NCBI GenBank assembly: GCA_044226485.1
Contig: JBGAGY010000005.1
Span: 1 to 64,000 of the forward strand
Direction: 5' to 3'
DNA: 64,000 nucleotides
Origin: UBA6663 sp044226485
GTDB taxonomy: Bacteria; Chloroflexota; Anaerolineae; Anaerolineales; UBA6663
Below are positions 58,501-64,000 of this stretch, piece after piece. The position numbers were made by a program, and so were the translations under genes. The first letter of the stretch is position 1. Each line of letters opens with the position of its first letter. The notes beneath the pieces were generated by a model, which made no database searches, was not told the origin of the DNA, and saw nothing but the letters and a program-made list of their open reading frames with translations.

Positions 58501-59449
58501 CAAGGCTCGCGAACAGCTGACGCATGCCTCGGCGCTCGCCGCCGCCGCCGGCGACGAAGTCGCTTCGTTGCAGGCTGAGGCGTTGCTCGCCCGGGTCGAT
58601 GGCTGGCAGGGCGCCTATGCCGAGGCTGAGGCGCGTCTGCGCGAAGTCCTGCCCCGCGCGCGCGCGATCGGCGACCGGTCGGTGTTGGTGCTCGTCCTGA
58701 GATTGCTCGGGAACATTCAGGCGGACCAGGGAAACATGAGCGCTGCTCGCGCCTCCCTTGACGAGAGCCTGGCCCTGGCCCGCGCCGCGGATGATCTCGA
58801 GGCCATCGCCGCCGGACTCAACAGCCTGGCCAACGTCGAGTCGGGTGAATCCGACGACGCCGCAGCGTTGCGCCGGTTTGAAGAAGCTCTGCCGCTCGTC
58901 CGTCGCACGGGCAATCGGTTCGCTCAGTGCGTGTTCCTGACCAACATCGGGCGCGCCCGTGCGCTGCTCGGCGATCTGGCCGGGGCTTCGGCGCCGGCGA
59001 CAGAAGCTCTGCAGCTGGCGGATCAGATGGAGAATCCGTATTTGCGCGCGCAGGCATTGACCGTGATGGGGTGGGTGAATGCGTTCCAGGATGACCGCGA
59101 GCTCGGCTCGCGACGGTTGCGCGAAGCCCTGGCGCTGCATGACTCGATGGGCCATGAGCCCGTGATGCTGGACGTGCTCGTGGGACTGGCCCGCGTGGCG
59201 GCGATCAGCGGCGACCTCGAGCAGGCGGCCTTCCTAGTGGCGCTGGCAAGCGCTCACACATCCATGGATGATTCGCTGCGTCGTCTGATCCCGGCCGTGT
59301 GGCGCGACGTGGTCGTCACGACCGAGGTTCAGCAGGCGGCTGAAGAGCGCGCCCGCACCCGGAAGGTCACCGATGTGGCGCGCGAGATCCTCGCAGCCTC
59401 GGACCCCGGCTCCCCGACGTCGTCGACAACCGCCGCGACCGACGCTTAG
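55538..59449 (+). CDS. PknK-like Ser/Thr kinase with degenerate cyclase domain, AAA ATPase and TPR repeats
   Basis: A 1303-residue signalling protein. The Hanks-type kinase (about 7-265) is complete: GRGGMATVY, VAVKII, HRDVKPSN, DFGIAR and an SPEQ activation segment. Residues about 297-490 resemble a class III nucleotide cyclase domain, but both metal-binding aspartates are lost (VLALTAND and RSARGLLAVWG in place of FAD and GD). An AAA/STAND ATPase follows (MVGREYELK at about 498; Walker A GDLGLGKS at 528; LIVLEDVQWAD), then TPR-like repeats from about 900 to the end. No membrane segment is visible. Extended -10 TGATACACT lies 7 bases before the ATG. Its stop overlaps the convergent purB stop. 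Confidence 0.9.
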   Translation: MSGKRLGVYELDEEIGRGGMATVYRARQLNLGRVVAVKIIERSLIHNSQELQRFQQEAQMVARLEHPHILPIYDFDGSHDPPFIVMRYLAGGTLKDRLRRGPMERSSLLDLLRKAAAGLDYAHRQGVIHRDVKPSNILLDADGNPFISDFGIARWTTGIDATGGALLGTADYVSPEQAMGRDLDHRADLYSLGVVIYQILTGQVPFTADQTLGILIRHVYDAPQPATSINPALPQAIDAVFERALSKTPESRYDTASELVEAVETALAGSSLETPERPDDVSSRSQTATQTSVLEYQRPLTVLALTANDLELTLVENQGSAEAARLLRQWLRRAEEGCVERGGLIYERSARGLLAVWGALSLMEDDAEQAVQTAIEVARDFSMWVKQDVDESVDPGRLPTLSVASSRGAAHIDVDGRMLLSGQALGVAVRLQSITPPGRVIIDAETHRRARGRFDFRATAGLEGSGLRESVAAFEVLGRRDQAFWLEDRGVPGASARMVGREYELKLLQSEFLETLAGRGARWVSLVGDLGLGKSRLLHEFDTWADVLEVPDFFYFQGRATPQMAQRPYGLIGRLIAERSHLLQSDSADVAREKLRASLAQFIASDELDSATAAIADVMGLSNSPASVNVGSTPNVVRDRADSAFESIFRGSVRDGAVLIVLEDVQWADETSLALLGRWVRMLPRAAVMVLASARPEFLEEHADWGHDFQVHRRITLGPLSRADSRRLAGELLARATQLPSSLLDLLVERCEGNPFFLEELITVLLEDGVVVPKEPTWQVRESRLARLRVPATLAEALQVRLEGLPAGARVILARASVIGRVFWDGALQALEAADGIPLPNLDRLLDDLRRRELIFLRPASTFASWREFSFKNNLLRDVVYSGLLGRQLRAYHREVGDWLLRTSGQRASEYADVIGGHFEQAGDFGRAARQAFRAAQAAFTVNAYKESETHLRRAGELLERDDTAPGGLQIQIPLLLGRIAADTGQPDKAREQLTHASALAAAAGDEVASLQAEALLARVDGWQGAYAEAEARLREVLPRARAIGDRSVLVLVLRLLGNIQADQGNMSAARASLDESLALARAADDLEAIAAGLNSLANVESGESDDAAALRRFEEALPLVRRTGNRFAQCVFLTNIGRARALLGDLAGASAPATEALQLADQMENPYLRAQALTVMGWVNAFQDDRELGSRRLREALALHDSMGHEPVMLDVLVGLARVAAISGDLEQAAFLVALASAHTSMDDSLRRLIPAVWRDVVVTTEVQQAAEERARTRKVTDVAREILAASDPGSPTSSTTAATDA

Positions 59450-60831
59450 GCGCGGTGTCCGTCGATGGCCGACGCGATCTCCAGAGCGCGTTCCGTCGCC
59501 GTGCCTGTGTAGGCCTCGGCCTGCATCAACTCACGCAGCCGAGCGGGCTGCAGGTAGCGCAGGATATGAGTGTCGGCGCCGAGCGCGCCCGCCAGCGGGT
59601 TAGGCTGACCGCTCTGGATGACGGCCCAGGCCTTGAGGCTGTGCTCGCGCAGACGTTCGTGCATGGCCTGTCGATCGGCCCCGGCCCTGACCAGCACCAT
59701 CAACACCCGTTCCGTCGCAGCAAAAGGCCCGAACCTGGCCATGTTGGCCGCACAGGCGTCGGCATTGACGCGCAGGCCTGACAGGATCTTGTGCGCGGTG
59801 CGCAGGATCTCGTCTGTGGCCAGGAAAGCCTCGGGGATCGTCGAGCGGCGATTCGCCGAGTCGTCGAGCGTGCGTTCGAGCAGCGAGTCGGCGGCGTTCT
59901 CCCAGGCGATCTGAGGCATGGCGGCCACGAGCCGCGCCAGCGAGCAGATCTTCTCCGCGTTGATAGGGTTCCGCTTGAACGGCATCGCGCTCGACCCGAC
60001 CTGCTTGGCGCCGAACGGCTCGGCCATTTCGCCGAACCCGGCCGATTGCAGCACCCGCAAGTCGAAAGCGAATTTGTGAAGCGACGCCGCCAGCCCGGCG
60101 AGCGCCGACAGCACTGTGAAGTCCTGCACGCGCGGATACGTCTGAGTGGCGATGGTGAAGGCGCCCAACCCCAGGGCCTGCAACACATGCGCCTCGAGTT
60201 CGCGCGGGGTCGTGTCGCTGCCCGCGAGCATCTCGCCGTAACTGGCCTGCGTGCCCACGGCGCCCTTTAAGCCCTTGCCGCGCAACGCACCTTCCAGGTC
60301 GGCCAGCGCTCGATCGTGACCAAGCAGGTCCTGCGCATAGACCGCCAGGCGATACCCGATCGTCGTCGGTTCGGCGGGCTGCAGGTGGGTGTAAGCCATG
60401 CAGGCGAGCTCGGCGTGCGCCCTGATCTGCTTCGCGAAGTCCTCGAGCACGACCCTCAAGCGCGCCCGCACAAGCCCGATCGCTTCGCGCAGCCGCAGCA
60501 CATCGGCGTTGTCTGTGACGTCGGCGCTCGTGGCGCCCCAATGGATGATCCCGCCACCGACGGCGCACTGCTCGGCGAAGGCACGCACCTCGCCCATCAC
60601 GTCGTGGCCGATCTCAGCCTCGATCTCGAGCGCGCGGGCGGTGTTGAGCGTGTCGGCATGCTCCTCAAGGTCGCGCACCTGTTCGGGTTTGACCAAACCG
60701 GCGGCGGCTTGAGCCTGCGCCAGCGCCACCCAGATGCGCCGCCACAACCGGCGCTTGTGGTCATCCGACCATACGGTTCGCATCTCGTCGGAACCGTAGC
60801 GCTTGCTGAAGGGAAAGTCGAGTTCGGTCAT
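59446..60831 (-). CDS. purB: adenylosuccinate lyase
   Basis: A 461-residue enzyme for two steps of purine synthesis (SAICAR and adenylosuccinate cleavage). It has HWGATSADVTDNAD, TYPRVQDF and the superfamily signature GSSAMPFKRNP, with the catalytic serine in the same loop; THLQPAEPTT carries a catalytic histidine. Length is normal. It ends convergently with the PknK-like gene; the two stops share bases (TTAG), and no terminator separates them. A palindromic repeat (60859-60898) lies just upstream. Confidence 0.95.
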   Translation of the reverse strand: MTELDFPFSKRYGSDEMRTVWSDDHKRRLWRRIWVALAQAQAAAGLVKPEQVRDLEEHADTLNTARALEIEAEIGHDVMGEVRAFAEQCAVGGGIIHWGATSADVTDNADVLRLREAIGLVRARLRVVLEDFAKQIRAHAELACMAYTHLQPAEPTTIGYRLAVYAQDLLGHDRALADLEGALRGKGLKGAVGTQASYGEMLAGSDTTPRELEAHVLQALGLGAFTIATQTYPRVQDFTVLSALAGLAASLHKFAFDLRVLQSAGFGEMAEPFGAKQVGSSAMPFKRNPINAEKICSLARLVAAMPQIAWENAADSLLERTLDDSANRRSTIPEAFLATDEILRTAHKILSGLRVNADACAANMARFGPFAATERVLMVLVRAGADRQAMHERLREHSLKAWAVIQSGQPNPLAGALGADTHILRYLQPARLRELMQAEAYTGTATERALEIASAIDGHRA

Positions 60832-60858
60832 GAGTGCTCCAGGCGAGTGACAACAAAC

Positions 60859-60898
60859 GAAGGACGACGATTGAACGGCCGTTCAATCGTCGTCCTTC
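60859..60898. repeat. perfect 40-bp palindrome (family 3) between purB and era
   Basis: Bases 60859-60878 are exactly complementary to 60879-60898, with no spacer; the core is GAAGGACGACGATTGAACGG. Outer bases on both sides keep partial pairing. It fills most of the gap between era and purB. Confidence 0.9.
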
Positions 60899-60906
60899 AG
60901 CCTTCG

Positions 60907-61827
60907 TCAATCTTCGGGTTTGTATCCAAGCCGACGCACGAGGCGGGCGTTGTCGCGCCAGCCGGGCTCGACCTTGACGTGCAGGTCGAGGTAGACGTGG
61001 GCGCCGACAAGGTTTTCGATCTCGCGGCGGGCTTCAGTGCCGATGCGCTGCAGCATCGTGCCACCTTTGCCGATGACGATGGCCTTGTGGGTGTCTCGTT
61101 CGACGATCACCTCGGCGCTGACGCGCACCTCACCGGGCTCGCTCTCGTCGTAATCGATGACGTCGACGGCGATGCCATGCGGCACTTCCTGTTCGAGCGC
61201 ATTCAGGGCGGCCTCGCGGATCAGTTCGCCGGCGAGATCGCGCAGGTGAGTCTGCGTGACCTCGTCTTCGGGATACAGGTAGGCCTCGCTCTCGGGGAGC
61301 GCGTCGACGAGCATTTGCCGCAGTTCATCGAGGTTATCGCCGCGCGTCGCTGAGACGAGCATCCAGGCCGCGTCGGGCACCAGCGCCCGGTAGGCGTCGC
61401 TGTTGACGATGACGTGGGCGGGCTTGAGCTTGTCGGCCTTGTTGAGCGCGACGACCTTGGGCGCGTTCGGGGCCGCCTCGAGGATGCGCGCGATCGCGTG
61501 CCTGTCGCCGGGCGTGGGGGCCACGCTGACGTCGACGATCCACAGCACGGCGTCGGCCTCCGAGAGCGCGCGCCCGGCCGAGTCCATCATGAAATCACCG
61601 AGCGGGTTGCGCGCCTCATGCAGGCCAGGCGTGTCGACGAACACGATCTGCAGCCCGGGCTCGGTCAGGATGCCGAGTTGGTTGCGGCGTGTCGTCTGCG
61701 GCTTGGGCGAGACGATCGCGATCTTCTGGCCGAGGATGGCGTTGATCAGCGAAGACTTGCCGACGTTCGGTCGCCCGGCGACCGCGACGAAACCGGCTTT
61801 CAGAGGTTGTGAATTCATGTCGTTCAT
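60907..61827 (-). CDS. era: GTPase Era
   Basis: A 306-residue GTPase that binds 16S rRNA and helps assemble the small subunit. G1 is GRPNVGKSS, followed by the TTRRN switch region, G3 DTPGLHE, G4 NKAD, and a C-terminal KH domain with VIGKGGTMLQRIG. ATG 61827 or 61818 may be used. It starts 10 bases after yhhQ, so it is probably in the same transcript, and ends close to the palindrome at 60859-60898. Confidence 0.96.
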   Translation of the reverse strand: MNDMNSQPLKAGFVAVAGRPNVGKSSLINAILGQKIAIVSPKPQTTRRNQLGILTEPGLQIVFVDTPGLHEARNPLGDFMMDSAGRALSEADAVLWIVDVSVAPTPGDRHAIARILEAAPNAPKVVALNKADKLKPAHVIVNSDAYRALVPDAAWMLVSATRGDNLDELRQMLVDALPESEAYLYPEDEVTQTHLRDLAGELIREAALNALEQEVPHGIAVDVIDYDESEPGEVRVSAEVIVERDTHKAIVIGKGGTMLQRIGTEARREIENLVGAHVYLDLHVKVEPGWRDNARLVRRLGYKPED

Positions 61828-61837
61828 GCGAGTCCGT

Positions 61838-62539
61838 TCAGTTCAAGAGCAGCGGATTGAAATCGGTATCGCGATCGAAAGCGTCGACGCCCTCGGCGCG
61901 CTTGAGTTTGGAGACCACGGCGTATGTGACCGGGGTGAAGACCACCTCGACGCCGCACTTGAAGATGTAGTTCGACACCAGGATGGCGACGAGCACCTCG
62001 TTCGGCAACGTGCCGGCAAACGCGACGAGCACGAAGACGAGCGTGTCGACTCCTTCGCCGACCAGGGTGGAGCCGATCGTCCGCATCCAAAGCCAGCGTC
62101 CACCCGTGGCGACCTTGAGCCGCGCCAGGGCGAACGAGTTGGTGAACTCGCCGGCCCAGTACGCAAGCAGGCTGGCCATTGCGATGCGCGGGGCCTGGCC
62201 CAGCACGGCGCTGAACGCCGCGTTGCTCGGCGGGAGCACGTCGACGACCGCCAGAGTGACGATCATCAGCGCCAACGCCGCGAAGCCCGTCCAGATCACG
62301 CGTCGGCTGGCACGGTAGCCGTAAACCTCGGTGAGCACGTCGCCGAAGATGTACGCGACAGGGAAGAGCAGGGTGCCGCCGTCGAAGGTGAACGGCCCGA
62401 CCGTCACGATCTTGACCGAGGCGATATTGGAGATGATCAGCACGGCCACGAACAGGCCGGTGATTCGATCGAGATAGCGAAAGGATGACACGGTACGTAC
62501 ATTCTCGGCCCGGCGCGCCCGGGGCCGACCAGGCCCCAT
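61838..62539 (-). CDS. yhhQ: queuosine precursor transporter (YhhQ/VUT family)
   Basis: A membrane protein of up to 233 residues with about six helices: ISNIASVKIVTVGPFTFDGGTLLFPVAYIFGDVLTEVYGY is the family's opening, and a FTNSFALARLK motif follows. It imports queuosine precursors such as preQ1 or preQ0; queA at 45.4 kb uses such a precursor. The start is unsure. A TACAAT box overlaps the first ATG (62539), so that ATG may lie upstream of the transcript; an in-frame GTG at 62491, right before homology, is an alternative. Confidence 0.9.
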   Translation of the reverse strand: MGPGRPRARRAENVRTVSSFRYLDRITGLFVAVLIISNIASVKIVTVGPFTFDGGTLLFPVAYIFGDVLTEVYGYRASRRVIWTGFAALALMIVTLAVVDVLPPSNAAFSAVLGQAPRIAMASLLAYWAGEFTNSFALARLKVATGGRWLWMRTIGSTLVGEGVDTLVFVLVAFAGTLPNEVLVAILVSNYIFKCGVEVVFTPVTYAVVSKLKRAEGVDAFDRDTDFNPLLLN

Positions 62540-62570
62540 TGTACGCGCTCAGGCAGTCTTTTTCCCGAAA

Positions 62571-62616
62571 ACAGGGCCCAGGGGGCGAGACGAAGTCCCG
62601 GCCTCCTGGACCCTGT
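62571..62616 (-). terminator. terminator of ttuB-ttuA
   Basis: A 16-bp stem with two mismatches (62571-62586 with 62601-62616) is followed on the minus strand by TTTTC. It lies between the ttuA stop and yhhQ. Confidence 0.75.
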
Positions 62617-62648
62617 TATCGAGGTCTCCCTCGGCGCTCGAGGAACGC

Positions 62649-63614
62649 CTAGAGCAAGGGCACCGACTCGGGCGACGCCGGAACGGTGGTCTTGACCAGC
62701 CGGACCCGATCCCACATGCGGCACCAGGCGCATTCGCCGGGCGCCGAGGTGGGCTGGCCGCAGCGATCACAGGGATGCAGCGAGGCCTTGTCTTCGACGC
62801 TGGCGAACAGGCCGGCTTTCTTGGCCTCGAGGAAGCTGACGTAATACTGCAGCTTGGTGCCGGGCCGATCGGTCTCCATCCGGTTGAGCACTTCTTTGTA
62901 ATAGATCGTGGTGGAGCCTTCAGCGTGCGGGCACTCGGCGTAGATGTACTCGATGCCTTGCAGCAGGCAATAGGCCGTCATTTCCCGTTCGTAGATGCGG
63001 CACAGCGGCTTGGCTTTGCGCGCCAACCCCTCGCCACCGAGGAGGACGGGCGCCTGACGGGCGAGATAGCCGCCGGCCCAGTTGAACGTGTTCTGCATCA
63101 GAACGGCGACTTCATCGTCGAGGTTGTGCCCGGTGACGATGACGTCGAAGCCGCCTTCGAGCGCGACCCGATTGAAGAGGTAGCGCTTGTTGAGGCCGCA
63201 GACCGAGCACGGCTTCCCCTGGCCGCGATTGCTGATGACCGCCAGCTCAGGAATGGTCGCTCCGTACTTCTGTTCGATGTCGACCACGTGAAGCGTCAGG
63301 CCGTTGGCTCGCGCGAAGGCTTCGCTCAACGCGTGCGACTCGTCGGAGTAGTCGACCCCGCCGTCGATGCCGAGGCCGATATACAGGCCTTCGGTCTTGT
63401 AGCCCAGCTTGTGGAGGATGTGCCAGAGGCCCAGCGAGTCTTTGCCACCCGATACCGCCACCAGAACCTTCTCGGAGCGGGTGAACATCTTGTACTTCTC
63501 GATGAAGCGCTCGACCTGTTCGGGCAGCCACTCGAGATAATGGTCACGGCACAGCGCCAGTTTGTGCTGGCGCATGTTGATCACGGCCTTTTCACCGCAC
63601 TTTCGACATTTCAT
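62649..63614 (-). CDS. ttuA: TtuA-like tRNA 2-thiolation enzyme
   Basis: A 321-residue ATP-dependent sulfurtransferase of the TtuA/TtcA group. TtuA makes 2-thioribothymidine at position 54 of tRNA. An N-terminal zinc site (C3, C6, C22, H25) is followed by PP-loop SGGKDS (55-60) and by cysteines C136 and C139 (PCSVCG) and C205 (PLCRIY), which match the iron-sulfur ligands. The motif GHNLDDE comes next, with a C-terminal zinc ribbon (C282, C285, C295, C298). GGAG lies before the ATG. Directly upstream (19 bases) is the ubiquitin-like sulfur carrier gene. It ends at a strong terminator (62571-62616). Confidence 0.9.
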   Translation of the reverse strand: MKCRKCGEKAVINMRQHKLALCRDHYLEWLPEQVERFIEKYKMFTRSEKVLVAVSGGKDSLGLWHILHKLGYKTEGLYIGLGIDGGVDYSDESHALSEAFARANGLTLHVVDIEQKYGATIPELAVISNRGQGKPCSVCGLNKRYLFNRVALEGGFDVIVTGHNLDDEVAVLMQNTFNWAGGYLARQAPVLLGGEGLARKAKPLCRIYEREMTAYCLLQGIEYIYAECPHAEGSTTIYYKEVLNRMETDRPGTKLQYYVSFLEAKKAGLFASVEDKASLHPCDRCGQPTSAPGECAWCRMWDRVRLVKTTVPASPESVPLL

Positions 63615-63633
63615 GGGCGTCTCCGGTTGGGCG

Positions 63634-63837
63634 TCAGCGCGCGCCGCCCGACACCACGGCCACCAGCTTGACCTGCTGGCCGGGCTTGAGGATGACGTCG
63701 TCGGTCTGGAGCTCGCCGTCGATGACGATGAGCACGGATTCGGGAGCGAGCCCGGTCTTCTTGATCGCGTCGCGCGCGGTCATGCCGGCCGGCAGTTCCC
63801 ACTGCTGGTTGCGATATTTGAGCAGAACTTTTTCCAT
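63634..63837 (-). CDS. TtuB/ThiS/MoaD-like ubiquitin-fold sulfur carrier
   Basis: A 67-residue beta-grasp protein: MEKVLLKYRNQQWELPAGM, TARDAIKKTGL, ESVLIVIDGE and KLVAVVSGG. Such carriers receive sulfur as a C-terminal thiocarboxylate on the GG end. Here two more residues (A66, R67) follow the GG before the stop; a bare GG is expected, so trimming would be needed before activation. It lies directly before ttuA and is probably its sulfur donor (TtuB role). The start at 63837 is set by homology. An extended -10 promoter lies about 80 bases upstream. Confidence 0.88.
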   Translation of the reverse strand: MEKVLLKYRNQQWELPAGMTARDAIKKTGLAPESVLIVIDGELQTDDVILKPGQQVKLVAVVSGGAR

Positions 63838-63856
63838 TTTCCCTGGCTCCTCGCAA

Positions 63857-63881
63857 GCCGACTCGCGGGCGGCAAGTCGGC
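63857..63881 (-). promoter_or_regulatory. hairpin in ttuB leader
   Basis: A perfect 7-bp stem, GCCGACT with AGTCGGC, and an 11-base loop end about 20 bases before the ttuB ATG, just ahead of the ribosome site. Regulatory meaning is unknown. Confidence 0.35.
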
Positions 63882-63914
63882 GACCTGAAAAAGGCCGGCG
63901 CAAGGCGAAACGAA

Positions 63915-63923
63915 AGTATAACA
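63915..63923 (-). promoter_or_regulatory. extended -10 promoter of ttuB-ttuA
   Basis: TGTTATACT on the minus strand (extended -10). Transcription near 63908 gives a leader of about 70 nt. The -35 is poor, which extended -10 promoters tolerate. Confidence 0.5.
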
Positions 63924-63938
63924 CGCTGAGACGCGCGA

Positions 63939-63973
63939 AAAGGCCGGCCGGGAGTTGCTCCCGACCGGCCTTT
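63939..63973. terminator. bidirectional terminator at the right edge
   Basis: A 16-bp stem with one mismatch (AAAGGCCGG...CGGGAG with its complement) and a TTG loop, flanked by A on one side and T on the other. It isolates the ttuB operon from whatever lies to the right. Confidence 0.85.
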
Positions 63974-64000
63974 CTACGCCTACCGTGTGGCGCTGGAGAC

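Noticed and set aside
56615..59155. 846-codon minus-strand open frame opposite the PknK-like gene
   Set aside because: It mirrors the codon pattern of the real gene, with no recognisable motif or ribosome site.
62460..62545. preQ1 riboswitch before yhhQ
   Set aside because: No preQ1-I type A-rich tail or matching stem is visible; only a GC-rich near-palindrome inside the first codons.

Overview
The window is a GC-rich, densely packed bacterial chromosome segment with 51 supported protein genes on both strands, no rRNA or tRNA gene, and no phage, transposase or CRISPR locus. Gene content suggests a member of the Chloroflexota: a paired TIGR03960/TIGR03936-type radical SAM system next to rplU, a yvcK-gap-pgk-tpiA block, ruvB-DUF2905-queA, a ParB-like/universal-stress fusion, a large membrane glycosyltransferase with two C-terminal beta-sandwich repeats, many PAS/GAF histidine kinases, and a TtuA/TtuB-like tRNA thiolation pair that is typical of thermophiles and their relatives. 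The phylum call is an inference from content and style, not from a marker-gene search.

Layout. 1-2.7 kb: rplU with its own leader and promoter, then a REC-PAS-GGDEF-EAL protein divergent from a CheB-CheR-PAS-histidine kinase fusion (3-7.3 kb). 7.3-12.9 kb: a minus-strand run of HIT protein, TIGR03936-like protein, YkcB-like glycosyltransferase, a small membrane protein and a TIGR03960-like radical SAM enzyme. 13-15.6 kb: an HMGL-type carboxyltransferase (possible Re-citrate synthase) divergent from an HTH-fused citrate synthase. 15.7-21.5 kb: small envelope proteins, mnmA-nifS, an M3-like peptidase and a zinc-ribbon protein. 21.7-29.8 kb: radC and a signalling block of two hybrid-sensor-like kinases around a ParB-like/Usp protein. 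29.8-36.6 kb: an AlkP-superfamily enzyme, a CYTH protein and yvcK-gap-pgk-tpiA. 36.7-42.2 kb: a methyltransferase, a glycosyltransferase, a membrane zinc protease and an exported lipoprotein pair ending in a strong terminator. 42.2-52.2 kb: wecA-like, upp, ruvB-DUF2905-queA, mgtE with a long leader, lspA-rluD, a nitrilase homologue lacking its cysteine, and a threonine aldolase. 52.4-64 kb: an ABC exporter, a gene-free repeat region, ybaK, a PknK-like kinase/AAA/TPR giant, purB, era, yhhQ, ttuA and ttuB.

Themes. Sulfur and tRNA modification recur: nifS next to mnmA (s2U34), ttuB-ttuA (s2T54-type), queA and yhhQ (queuosine), and a cysteinyl-tRNA(Pro) deacylase homologue. Signalling is heavy: c-di-GMP turnover, five large sensor or kinase proteins, and one degenerate cyclase domain.

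The most unusual non-coding signals are (i) three families of long intergenic inverted repeats, one made of GTCAGGC heptamers and present as oppositely oriented copies on both sides of pgk; (ii) a nested palindrome with a 32-bp tandem array at 54.5-54.9 kb; (iii) a recurring layout in which a TATAAT-like box sits 6-8 bases before the start codon, implying many leaderless mRNAs; and (iv) structured-looking leaders before rplU, mgtE and the exported lipoprotein gene.
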